A stretch of DNA of 64,000 nt. Origin: Shinella sp. CPCC 101442 (GTDB lineage Bacteria > Pseudomonadota > Alphaproteobacteria > Rhizobiales > Rhizobiaceae). This document shows, piece by piece, positions 7,833 through 14,580 of this stretch. The notes under the pieces are model-generated. The model was given only the letters and a program-made list of their open reading frames with translations. It was not told the DNA's origin and searched no databases. The position numbers and the translations under genes were made by a program. How positions within the stretch are numbered: position 1 is the stretch's first letter; every line of letters begins with the position of its first letter. The stretch covers positions 992,001-1,056,000 of the forward strand of contig NZ_JALIQS010000002.1 of NCBI RefSeq assembly GCF_024704725.1, read 5' to 3'.

Positions 7833-8354
7833 ATGAAGACGCTTATTGCCGCGGTCAGCGCCGCCTGCCTCATGCTCACCGCCCCGCTCGCCATCGCCGC
7901 CGATGCGCCAAGCGATCCTGAGATCGCCCATATCGCCTACAGCGCCGGCGTCATCGACGTGGAGGCCGCCAAGCTCGCGCTTTCCAAGACGAAGAATGCC
8001 GACGTGAAGGCCTTCGCTGAATCGATGCAGAAGGACCACGAGGCCGTCAACGACATGGCGCTGGCGCTGGTCAAGAAACTGAACGTGACGCCTGAGGACA
8101 ACGCCACCAGCCAGGCGCTTGCCAAAGCCGGCGAAGAGAAGCGCGCCGAACTCGGCAAGCTCGATGGCTCGGCCTTCGACAAGGCCTATGTAGACAACGA
8201 GGTGGCCTATCACAAACAGGTCAACGGCGCGCTCGAGACGCTGCTGATCCCCTCCGCGCAGAACGCCGAGCTCAAGAGCCTGCTCGAAACCGGCCTGAAA
8301 CTCTTCCAGGGCCATCAGCAGCACGCCGAACATGTCGCTGCAGGCCTGAAATGA
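7833..8354 (+). CDS. DUF4142 periplasmic protein
   Basis: 173 residues with a clear signal peptide (MKTLIAAVSAACLMLTAPLA..IAADAPSD). The mature protein is a helical bundle with the DUF4142 features SAGVIDVEAAKLALSKTKNADVKAFAESMQKDH, then the central FDKAYVDNEVAYHKQV and the C-terminal GLKLFQGHQQHAEHV, rich in histidine and acidic residues. DUF4142 proteins are ferritin-like in predicted fold, but no enzymatic activity is established. It overlaps the cupredoxin gene by ATGA, and its own promoter copies that of the preceding ECF sigma gene, so a periplasmic stress function under that sigma factor is inferred. Confidence 0.85.
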   Translation: MKTLIAAVSAACLMLTAPLAIAADAPSDPEIAHIAYSAGVIDVEAAKLALSKTKNADVKAFAESMQKDHEAVNDMALALVKKLNVTPEDNATSQALAKAGEEKRAELGKLDGSAFDKAYVDNEVAYHKQVNGALETLLIPSAQNAELKSLLETGLKLFQGHQQHAEHVAAGLK

Positions 8355-8629
8355 CGACGGGCCTTCTCAACCGGCGGCAGGTGCTCGTGGCCGGCGCGGC
8401 GATGCTGGCCAGCACCGCGCTCGCCCGCGCGCATAACGGCACGGTCCATGTGACGATCGAATGGACGAACACCGACCCCTTCGCCCACACCGCCACCGTC
8501 AAGGGCGGCTGGGAGGTGACGATCCCGCCCGGCCAGAAAGCGACCCATGTCGTCACCGCCGATGACACCGTCGAGTACTACTGCCGCTTCCATCCCAACA
8601 TGAAGGGGCACATCAGGGTCGTCGGCTGA
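8351..8629 (+). CDS. Small cupredoxin-like copper protein, probably shortened
   Basis: 92 residues. NRRQVLVAG and a hydrophobic stretch suggest a Tat-type signal. The type 1 copper ligands are all visible: His in DPFAHTATV, Cys in VEYYCRF, His in FHPN and Met in NMKG. Unlike usual members, the first strand (VHVTIE) runs directly into WTNTDPFAH. About 17-20 residues that normally hold strands 2 and 3 are missing, and the sequence at the junction (ACGATCGA) could reflect deletion between short repeats. Copper binding may survive but the fold would be compromised. It is cotranscribed with the DUF4142 gene. Confidence 0.7.
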   Translation: MTTGLLNRRQVLVAGAAMLASTALARAHNGTVHVTIEWTNTDPFAHTATVKGGWEVTIPPGQKATHVVTADDTVEYYCRFHPNMKGHIRVVG

Positions 8630-8634
8630 TGACA

Positions 8635-8665
8635 GGGCTTGCCGGGCCGTACGCCCGGCAGGCCC
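8635..8665. terminator. Bidirectional terminator between convergent genes
   Basis: A 13-base stem with one G-T pair (GGGCTTGCCGGGC / GCCCGGCAGGCCC) and a 5-base loop fills the space between the cupredoxin stop and the convergent dioxygenase stop. T-runs are weak on either side. Confidence 0.65.
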
Positions 8666-8670
8666 GTCCC

Positions 8671-9609
8671 TTACCAGCGGGCAAGACCAAGCAGTTTTTC
8701 GCCGAGCGGCGACAGTCTTGCGGTCTCGGCATTGTGTTTCTCCCATTCGCGCGGGTCACCCGGAAAGGCGTCGCGCCTGGGGTGATCGAGTTCCCGCCAC
8801 AGCCGGATGCGTTCCTGTCGTTCCGCCGCGTTTTCCCATTCCGCCGGATGCATGGAAATGTACTGCGCCATACGCACGCGGTTTTCCGCGTGGTTGGGCC
8901 GCACGCCATGGGCCAGCAGCGAATTGAAGATCATGAGGTCACCGGGCTCCATGTCGATATTGACGGTGGCAAGGCCGGTCATGTCGGGATGCATGGGGTC
9001 GCGGTCCGCGGGCTGGTTTTTTTCCCATGTCTCGAAATGCTCGAAAAGAGCGGGCACGCACTGGAAGCCGCCGACATCGCCATCCTGCTTCTTCAGGCTC
9101 AGCACGCCCTGCACGCCTGTTGGCAGCGGGCGGATGGAGGTATCGACATCCCAGTGGATGAAACCGTTCGGATTGCCCTTCACCTTCTTCGGCGGGTTGA
9201 GATTGGCCCGGTCGATCGTCACCCATAGGTCCTCCCGATCCCAGATATCGACGAAGGCGTCGTAGACGCGCTGTTCCATCCGGTTGTCCCAGAGATACTG
9301 GTGATTGTAGATCTCCAGCATGCCCGTGCCGTTCAGTTCCTTCATCCTGTGCTCGCGCCGCTGCGGCGCATACCAGGTGGCGGGGTCGTTCGGATCCTTC
9401 TCGTCAAAACGCCAGAGCAGGTCGGCAAGCCGCTCGACATTGGCCGCAGGCACCGCCTGGCGGACAATCACATAGCCCTTCGTCGTCCAGTGCAGCCAGT
9501 CTGCCTTCGACAAAACGCGCAGCGGCAAGGTCTTCCTGATCTCCTTGAGCTGCGTGGAGGCGCTGGTGGTCGGATGGCTGTCGCGCTTGGCGGCGGTTTC
9601 GGTCTGCAT
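8671..9609 (-). CDS. Phytanoyl-CoA dioxygenase (PhyH) family protein
   Basis: 312 residues from MQTETAAK. PhyH-family enzymes are Fe(II)/2-oxoglutarate-dependent oxygenases. The iron-binding facial triad is visible as H and D in FIHWDVDTS and the distal H in LLAHGVRPNH, followed by the arginine ENRVR that would bind 2-oxoglutarate. The N-terminal part (WLHWTTKGYVIVRQAVPAANVERL) is the usual opening of the fold. An upstream in-frame start (9699) would add 30 unconserved residues. It is divergent from an AraC-type regulator, which is the likely controller. The substrate cannot be read from sequence; many bacterial members act on small metabolites rather than phytanoyl-CoA. Confidence 0.8.
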   Translation of the reverse strand: MQTETAAKRDSHPTTSASTQLKEIRKTLPLRVLSKADWLHWTTKGYVIVRQAVPAANVERLADLLWRFDEKDPNDPATWYAPQRREHRMKELNGTGMLEIYNHQYLWDNRMEQRVYDAFVDIWDREDLWVTIDRANLNPPKKVKGNPNGFIHWDVDTSIRPLPTGVQGVLSLKKQDGDVGGFQCVPALFEHFETWEKNQPADRDPMHPDMTGLATVNIDMEPGDLMIFNSLLAHGVRPNHAENRVRMAQYISMHPAEWENAAERQERIRLWRELDHPRRDAFPGDPREWEKHNAETARLSPLGEKLLGLARW

Positions 9610-9740
9610 ATCGGTCTCCCATTCGTGACGTCCCCAGATGGCGGGCGATGGAAGAAGGATAGGCTTTCCGGCGCCGGCATGTTGTCGGCGGCTGGCCAAT
9701 TCTGATACTATTCCGGCGTCTTCAACTCATTCTATGCGCT

Positions 9741-10589
9741 ATGCGGCCCTATCTCGAACATCTTCCCCCCTCACCCGATGCCTCCTGGAGCCGGCTGGAC
9801 CGCCGGCTAGAGGACGCCATTCCCTTCGAGTGGCACCACCATCCCGAATTCGAGCTGACGCTGACGCGCAATTCGCGCGGCCAGCGTTTCATCGGCGACC
9901 ATGTCGGCAGCTATGACGACGGCGACCTCGTGCTGATCGGCCCCAACCTGCCGCATACCTGGGCCTCGCGGGAGAAGATCCACGACGGCGCGCCGCATGT
10001 GGCGCTCGTCTTCTGGTTCGGCCGCGAGTGGATCGAGCGGCTGACCGGCGAGGCCGTGGAGCTGCGGCCGATCCGCCGCCTCATCGACCGCGCCGCCGCG
10101 GGCCTTGCCTTCGGCCCGGCGCTCGGCCTGTCGCTGGCGGGAGATTTCGAAGCGATCTATGCCCGCCCGCCGGCACAACGCCTTTTCGGCCTGCTCGACA
10201 TTCTCCTGCGTGTCGCGGAGGTCGACGGCCAGCGGCTTTCCACCACGGCGCCAACTCAGGCAGAGGCCGGCCGCGCGCGCATCGACCGGGTGCTGCAGCA
10301 CCTGCATCGCTCCTACCAGCAGCCTTTGCGCCTGGAGGAGTTGGCGGAGATCGCCGCCCTCAGCGTATCGGGCCTGCATCGGCTGTTTCGAAAGCACACG
10401 CAATCGACCGTCTCGGAATACCTCATCGGCCTTCGCATCGGCGAAGCCTGCTCGCGGCTTTCAGGCACGAGCCAGCCCATCCAGCACATCGCCGCCGAGG
10501 TCGGCTATGCTTCGCTTGCCAATTTCAACCGGCAGTTCCGGCGCCTGCGCGGCCTGTCGCCACGCGCCTATCGCGCGCTCTTCCGCTGA
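9741..10589 (+). CDS. AraC-family transcriptional regulator
   Basis: 282 residues. The N-terminal half is a cupin-like sensing domain (PFEWHHHPEFELTLTRNSRG..FIGDHVGSYDDGDLVLIGPNLPHTW) of the type that binds small ligands such as sugars. The C-terminal ~100 residues contain two helix-turn-helix units, one around LEELAEIAALSVSGLHRLFRK and the second around IQHIAAEVGYASLANFNRQFRR, ending in LSPRAYR, the AraC signature. It lies head-to-head with the PhyH dioxygenase gene across 131 bases, so control of that gene is likely. The inducer is unknown. Confidence 0.88.
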   Translation: MRPYLEHLPPSPDASWSRLDRRLEDAIPFEWHHHPEFELTLTRNSRGQRFIGDHVGSYDDGDLVLIGPNLPHTWASREKIHDGAPHVALVFWFGREWIERLTGEAVELRPIRRLIDRAAAGLAFGPALGLSLAGDFEAIYARPPAQRLFGLLDILLRVAEVDGQRLSTTAPTQAEAGRARIDRVLQHLHRSYQQPLRLEELAEIAALSVSGLHRLFRKHTQSTVSEYLIGLRIGEACSRLSGTSQPIQHIAAEVGYASLANFNRQFRRLRGLSPRAYRALFR

Positions 10590-10616
10590 CGGGCGCATCA
10601 GATTGACAGGATTTCA

Positions 10617-10652
10617 TTGTATGCAATAAGAGGCTTAATCTTGTACAATAAG
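10617..10652 (+). promoter_or_regulatory. Repeated palindromic operator before the amidohydrolase gene
   Basis: Two similar units, TTGTATGCAATAAG (10617-10630) and TTGTACAATAAG (10641-10652), lie 24 bases apart start to start. Each is nearly self-complementary in TTGTA..CAA. A -35-like TTGACA sits at 10603-10608, so binding here should affect transcription of the downstream gene. The pattern fits a GntR-type repressor; no such regulator is adjacent. Confidence 0.5.
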
Positions 10653-10663
10653 GGGCGGAGACC

Positions 10664-12166
10664 ATGACGACACTTCCTCAATCCGGACGTCTCGCCGGCC
10701 CGGTGCTCGTGACGGCCCGCTGGGTCGTCGGCCACCAGGACGGCCACCATGTGCTCTATGACGACGGCGTCGTCGTGTTCGAGGGCGATACGGTCGTCTT
10801 CGTCGGCCAGGACTATCCCGGCGAAGTCGCCCACCGCATCGACTATGGCAATGCCATTCTCTCGCCTGGCTTCATCGATCTCGATGCGTTGTCCGATCTC
10901 GACACGACGGTGCTCGCCTTCGACAACCAGCCCTCCTGGCGCACGGGCCGTGTCTGGCCGAAGACCTATATGGATCGCGGCCCCTACGAGATGTACACGC
11001 CGGAGGAGCTGGCCTTCCAGAAGCGCTACGCCTTCGCCCAGCTCATCCGCAACGGGGTGACGACAGCGCTGCCGATCGCCTCGCTGTTCTACCGCGAATG
11101 GGGCGAGACGGACGGCGAGTTTTCCGCAGCCGCCCATGCCGCCCATGACCTCGGCCTGCGCGTCTATCTCGGCCCGGCCTACCGCGCCGGCAACAGCTTC
11201 GTCGACGACAACGGCAAGATCGACTTCTATTTCGACGAGGAGCGCGGCCTCGCAAACCTCGCCGGCGCCGTCGCCTTCGCCGAGCGGATCGAAGCTATGG
11301 CCTCGCCGCTGGTGCGCGCCATGCTGGCGCCCGACCGCATCGAGACCGGCACCGCCGAATTCCTGCGCCGCACCGCCGCGGCCGGCAACGACCTCGACGT
11401 GCCGGTGCGGCTGCACTGCTGCCAGTCCGAACTGGAATTCGACCGCATCACCAGCGCCCATGACGCGACGCCGCTGGAATGGCTCGACAGCCTCGGCGTG
11501 CTCTCCGAGCGCATGCTGCTGCCGCATGGTGAACTCGTCGCCGGCACGCGCAATGTGGCACGCGCCGGGCGCGACCTCGATATCCTCGCCAATGCCGGCG
11601 CAACGCTGGTGCATTGCCCCATCGTATCCGCCCGCCACGGCGGCTTCATGGACAGTTTCAGCAAGTTCCGCGCGAAGGGCATACGCATCGGGCTTGGCAC
11701 CGATACGTGGCCGCCGGATTTCATCCAGAACATGCAGGTCGGAATCATGATCTCGCGCGTCATGGACGCCTCCATCGAAAGCGTGCGCTCGGAGCACTAT
11801 TTCGACGCCGCCACGATCCACGGCGCCGATGCGTTGCGCCGCCCCGATCTCGGCCGCCTCCAGCCGGGCGCCAAGGCCGACATTGTTGTGATCGACATGG
11901 GCCATGACCGCATCGGCCATGTCATCGATCCCATCCAGAGCCTGATGATGAATTCCTCCGGCCGCGACGTGCGCACCGTCATCATCGACGGCCGCTTCGT
12001 CATGGTCGACGGCAAAATCCCCGGCTTCGATGCGGCCGCCGAACAGGATCGCGCCCAGCGGCAGTTCGACGGCCTGCTCACCCGTTACCCGGACCGCACC
12101 TACGGCCACCCGCCGCTCGAAACGATCTTTTCGTCGAGCTACCCGCGCTTCGGCCGGACATCGTGA
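10664..12166 (+). CDS. Amidohydrolase-superfamily protein with a non-canonical metal site
   Basis: 500 residues with the composite fold of TrzA/AtzA-type deaminases and chlorohydrolases. An N-terminal beta-sandwich (TARWVVGHQDGHHVLYDDGVVVFEGDTVVFVG) leads to the barrel. Later metal ligands are present: the RLHCCQSELEF strand, the HGELV strand and the LGTDTWPPD aspartate. The first motif, usually HxH, reads GFIDLDALSDLD, so the two histidines are absent. The C-terminal sandwich (GAKADIVVIDM, VRTVIIDGRFVMVDGK) is normal. The enzyme may use one metal or another chemistry; the substrate is unknown. It stands alone between a regulatory repeat and a strong terminator. Confidence 0.75.
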   Translation: MTTLPQSGRLAGPVLVTARWVVGHQDGHHVLYDDGVVVFEGDTVVFVGQDYPGEVAHRIDYGNAILSPGFIDLDALSDLDTTVLAFDNQPSWRTGRVWPKTYMDRGPYEMYTPEELAFQKRYAFAQLIRNGVTTALPIASLFYREWGETDGEFSAAAHAAHDLGLRVYLGPAYRAGNSFVDDNGKIDFYFDEERGLANLAGAVAFAERIEAMASPLVRAMLAPDRIETGTAEFLRRTAAAGNDLDVPVRLHCCQSELEFDRITSAHDATPLEWLDSLGVLSERMLLPHGELVAGTRNVARAGRDLDILANAGATLVHCPIVSARHGGFMDSFSKFRAKGIRIGLGTDTWPPDFIQNMQVGIMISRVMDASIESVRSEHYFDAATIHGADALRRPDLGRLQPGAKADIVVIDMGHDRIGHVIDPIQSLMMNSSGRDVRTVIIDGRFVMVDGKIPGFDAAAEQDRAQRQFDGLLTRYPDRTYGHPPLETIFSSSYPRFGRTS

Positions 12167-12171
12167 CCGCG

Positions 12172-12199
12172 ATTGCCGGCGGGTCGCCCCGCCGGCAAT
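12172..12199. terminator. Bidirectional terminator between amidohydrolase and cytochrome c genes
   Basis: A perfect 12-bp stem, ATTGCCGGCGGG / CCCGCCGGCAAT, with a 4-base loop between two convergent genes. No long T-run on either strand, but position and strength support termination or mutual insulation. Confidence 0.7.
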
Positions 12200-12205
12200 G
12201 TCCAT

Positions 12206-12637
12206 TCACTCGATGCCGTTCGCCCGCTGCAATTCGCGGATATAGGCGATGACGGTCCTGAGATCCGCCTTTGTCAGGGCCGGCTGCGGCGGCATGTCGC
12301 CGAACCGCCAGTGATGCGCGCGCACGCCATTGGCGGCCGCCATCTCGAAGGCCTGGTCGCCATGGTGCGACGGCTCGTAAATCCGGTGCACCAGCGGCGG
12401 CCCCGTTTCGCTTCCTCCACCGTTGGCACCGTGGCAGGCGGCGCAAACCGCGTTGAACGCCCTTTCGCCCATCTGCGCTTCCGCCGAAAACGCGGCGGGG
12501 ACGACGACCTCCACCGGAATGCCTGCGCCGGAGGCAGCACCCGCAACGGGCCTCTTCGAATTGCCCGCCGTCCAGAAAGCAGCAGCTGCGATCCCGGCCG
12601 CAATGGCAATGAGGATGGCGATTTTTGCCTTGTTCAT
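12206..12637 (-). CDS. Membrane-anchored monohaem cytochrome c
   Basis: 143 residues from MNKAKIAILIAIAAGIAAAA, an uncleaved or cleavable N-terminal membrane segment. The class I cytochrome domain has the haem motif CAACHG preceded by GERAFNAV and the axial methionine in FGDMPPQPALTKADL, with the closing helix LRTVIAYIRELQ. It should pass electrons in the periplasm. Its start overlaps the stop of the preceding small gene by ATGA, so the two are translationally coupled. In related bacteria such a cytochrome often follows a multicopper oxidase; here that partner seems reduced to a stub. Confidence 0.85.
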   Translation of the reverse strand: MNKAKIAILIAIAAGIAAAAFWTAGNSKRPVAGAASGAGIPVEVVVPAAFSAEAQMGERAFNAVCAACHGANGGGSETGPPLVHRIYEPSHHGDQAFEMAAANGVRAHHWRFGDMPPQPALTKADLRTVIAYIRELQRANGIE

Positions 12638-12834
12638 CGTCCTGTCCCTCGCCCGGCAGCGCGGAATCCGGCCATCATGCCTGTCGCTCTGATCAACCCG
12701 AAAACGCCGCTGGAGATCGAACACGCAAGCCGGAGCGGCGAAGCCGCGCCGCCGAAGGCACGCGACGGGAATTGCGACGCGGCCGGCATGGCTGCGCCTG
12801 CGGCCGGTGAGCCGCGTCTGGAAAGATTTGTCAT
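12634..12834 (-). CDS. Short Tat-leader-like protein, possible remnant of a multicopper oxidase
   Basis: 66 residues from an ATG with a good Shine-Dalgarno (GAGGTGA) at proper distance. It begins MTNLSRRGSPAAGAAMPAAS, a twin-arginine leader pattern (SRRGxxAA), then continues with only ~40 residues (PLRLACSISSGVFGLI..) before a stop that overlaps the cytochrome c start. A full Tat substrate should follow. I infer that the body of an exported redox enzyme, perhaps a multicopper oxidase given the cytochrome partner, was deleted while translation signals remained. It may still act only as a coupling leader. No firm family match. Confidence 0.4.
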   Translation of the reverse strand: MTNLSRRGSPAAGAAMPAASQFPSRAFGGAASPLRLACSISSGVFGLIRATGMMAGFRAAGRGTGR

Positions 12835-12903
12835 AACTGTCACCTCGGGACGCCTGTCCCGTTTGAATCCGATGGGGAGCGGCGGGCAGAACCCGCAGCA
12901 GGT

Positions 12904-13254
12904 TCACAGGAGGTGCGCTATCGGAGGCCGGTGAAGACGGGACGGAGCAGTGGCGATCAGTGTCTTGCCGGGCTGGAGCCGAAATTCTTCGCGAAGGGTC
13001 ATCCGCCGTTCGGAGGCCCGCTCCGCCAGCAGGACCGCGCCCGCCCCCATGCAGACGAGAGAACAGAGGCCAGCATCGGCCTTGCAGCGCGCATCCTCGG
13101 CACAGGCGGCCTTCATCGGAGCGGCATGTTCCATATGCTGCATGCGGTTGGCGAATTCCCCGGAAACGGCCATGCCAGTCTCATGCGCGGAGGCCATGAA
13201 GGTGACCACCGCGAACAGGAAAGCCGTAAGGATAAACATCGTGGCCCGGAACAT
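12904..13254 (-). CDS. Small exported Met/His/Cys-rich hypothetical protein
   Basis: 116 residues. A hydrophobic leader (MFILTAFLFAVVTFMASAHE) is followed by a segment rich in possible metal ligands (MQHMEHAAPMKAACAEDARC and GLCSLVCMG, four cysteines in all), a short hydrophobic stretch and a polar tail ending LHRPPIAHLL. The layout recalls small DUF2946-like membrane proteins near copper genes, but the match is not firm. An alternative ATG five residues in is possible. It is first in a minus-strand row with the Tat-leader stub and cytochrome c, suggesting a former copper or respiratory module. Confidence 0.5.
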   Translation of the reverse strand: MFRATMFILTAFLFAVVTFMASAHETGMAVSGEFANRMQHMEHAAPMKAACAEDARCKADAGLCSLVCMGAGAVLLAERASERRMTLREEFRLQPGKTLIATAPSRLHRPPIAHLL

Positions 13255-13317
13255 GACGGGAAAATAGGAGCATCATCCGGCCTTGTCCATCGCCGCAAAA
13301 TGCCGCGCCCATCGATG

Positions 13318-14442
13318 TCAGGGCGCCGGAAACATCCCCGTGTCGAGGAAAGTCTCGATGGCATGACACCAGGGGGCGATATCGATGTTGTTGCTGGCCA
13401 GCCAGTCGGCATTGAAATAGGTGCCGGCATAGCGGTCGCCGCTGTCGCAGATCAGCGTGACGAGCGAGCCTTCGCGCCCTTCCTTCATCATGCCGTTGGC
13501 AATCGAGAGGAGGCCGAAGAAATTCGTGCCGGTCGAGGCGCCGACGCGGCGGAAGAGGCGGTCGGACAGGACGTGGGCGGCGGCGATGGAGGCCGCGTCC
13601 GGCACCTTGATCATGTGATCGATGACGGTGGGGATGAAGGACGGCTCGACGCGCGGACGGCCGACGCCTTCGATGCGCGAGGGCTGCGTGCAGGTCGCCT
13701 CCAGGTCGCGATCCTTCCAGGCATCGTAGAAAACGGAATTCTCGACATCCGTGACGCAGAGCCGCGTCGAGAGGTTGCGGTAGCGGATGTAGCGACCGAT
13801 GGTGGCCGAGGTGCCGCCGGTGCCGGCACCCATGATCACCCAGCTCGGCACCGGATGCGCTTCCCGCTCCATCTGGCCGAAGATGCTCTCGGCGATGTTG
13901 TTGTTGCCGCGCCAGTCGGTGGCGCGTTCGGCATTGGTGAACTGGTCGAGATAATGGCCACCGGTTTCCGCCGCAATTCGTGTCGCGGTGTCGTAGACCT
14001 CCCGCGGACTATCCACGAAGGCGCAGCGTCCGCCAAAACGCTCGATGACATCGATCTTTGTCTTGCTGGTGCTGCGCGGCATCACGGCGATGAAGGGCAG
14101 CTCGAGCAGATTGGCGAAATAGGCTTCCGAGACGGCGGTGGAGCCCGAGGAGGCCTCCACCAGCGTGGTGCCCTTGCAGATCCGCCCGTTGCAGATGCCA
14201 TAGAGGAAAAGCGAGCGGGCGAGCCGGTGTTTCAGGCTGCCCGTCGGGTGCGTGCTCTCATCCTTGAGGTAGATCGAAATGCCCTTGAGGCCCTTGAACA
14301 CCGGGTTGACGAGATGCGTATCCGCCGAGCGGCGCGCATCGCCCTCCAGAATGCCGATGGCGTGGCGCGCCCAGGCGCGGTCGGCGCAATCATCGAGCGA
14401 GGGCGCCGGTTCGGCGTCGAAAAGGGCCGGTGTCGTGTCCAT
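13318..14442 (-). CDS. PLP-dependent cysteine synthase/desulfhydrase family protein
   Basis: 374 residues of fold-type II PLP enzyme. The PLP lysine lies in [17 protein letters not shown]. The asparagine/serine loop is [18 protein letters not shown], the phosphate-binding glycines are [17 protein letters not shown], and the C-terminal STGTNFFG and CDSGDRY complete the active site. The divergence from CysK (no SxxNPxxSxK variant) and the length fit the Cds1-type L-cysteine desulfhydrase group, which releases H2S, pyruvate and ammonia from cysteine. That assignment is by resemblance. It follows the AgaS-ROK gene on the same strand at 138 bases and is probably expressed on its own or by read-through. 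Confidence 0.75.
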   Translation of the reverse strand: MDTTPALFDAEPAPSLDDCADRAWARHAIGILEGDARRSADTHLVNPVFKGLKGISIYLKDESTHPTGSLKHRLARSLFLYGICNGRICKGTTLVEASSGSTAVSEAYFANLLELPFIAVMPRSTSKTKIDVIERFGGRCAFVDSPREVYDTATRIAAETGGHYLDQFTNAERATDWRGNNNIAESIFGQMEREAHPVPSWVIMGAGTGGTSATIGRYIRYRNLSTRLCVTDVENSVFYDAWKDRDLEATCTQPSRIEGVGRPRVEPSFIPTVIDHMIKVPDAASIAAAHVLSDRLFRRVGASTGTNFFGLLSIANGMMKEGREGSLVTLICDSGDRYAGTYFNADWLASNNIDIAPWCHAIETFLDTGMFPAP

Positions 14443-14580
14443 GGCAAGTCCTCCGAGAAGAGAGAGATCGTGCGGTATTTTCCGTGGAGGATCAACAGGT
14501 TCCTGTGCTTGCCTTCCGATGGGCGGAGCGATCTCGCCGGGATGTCCATGGCTTCACCGCAGCCACGCGCATGCCGGCGA

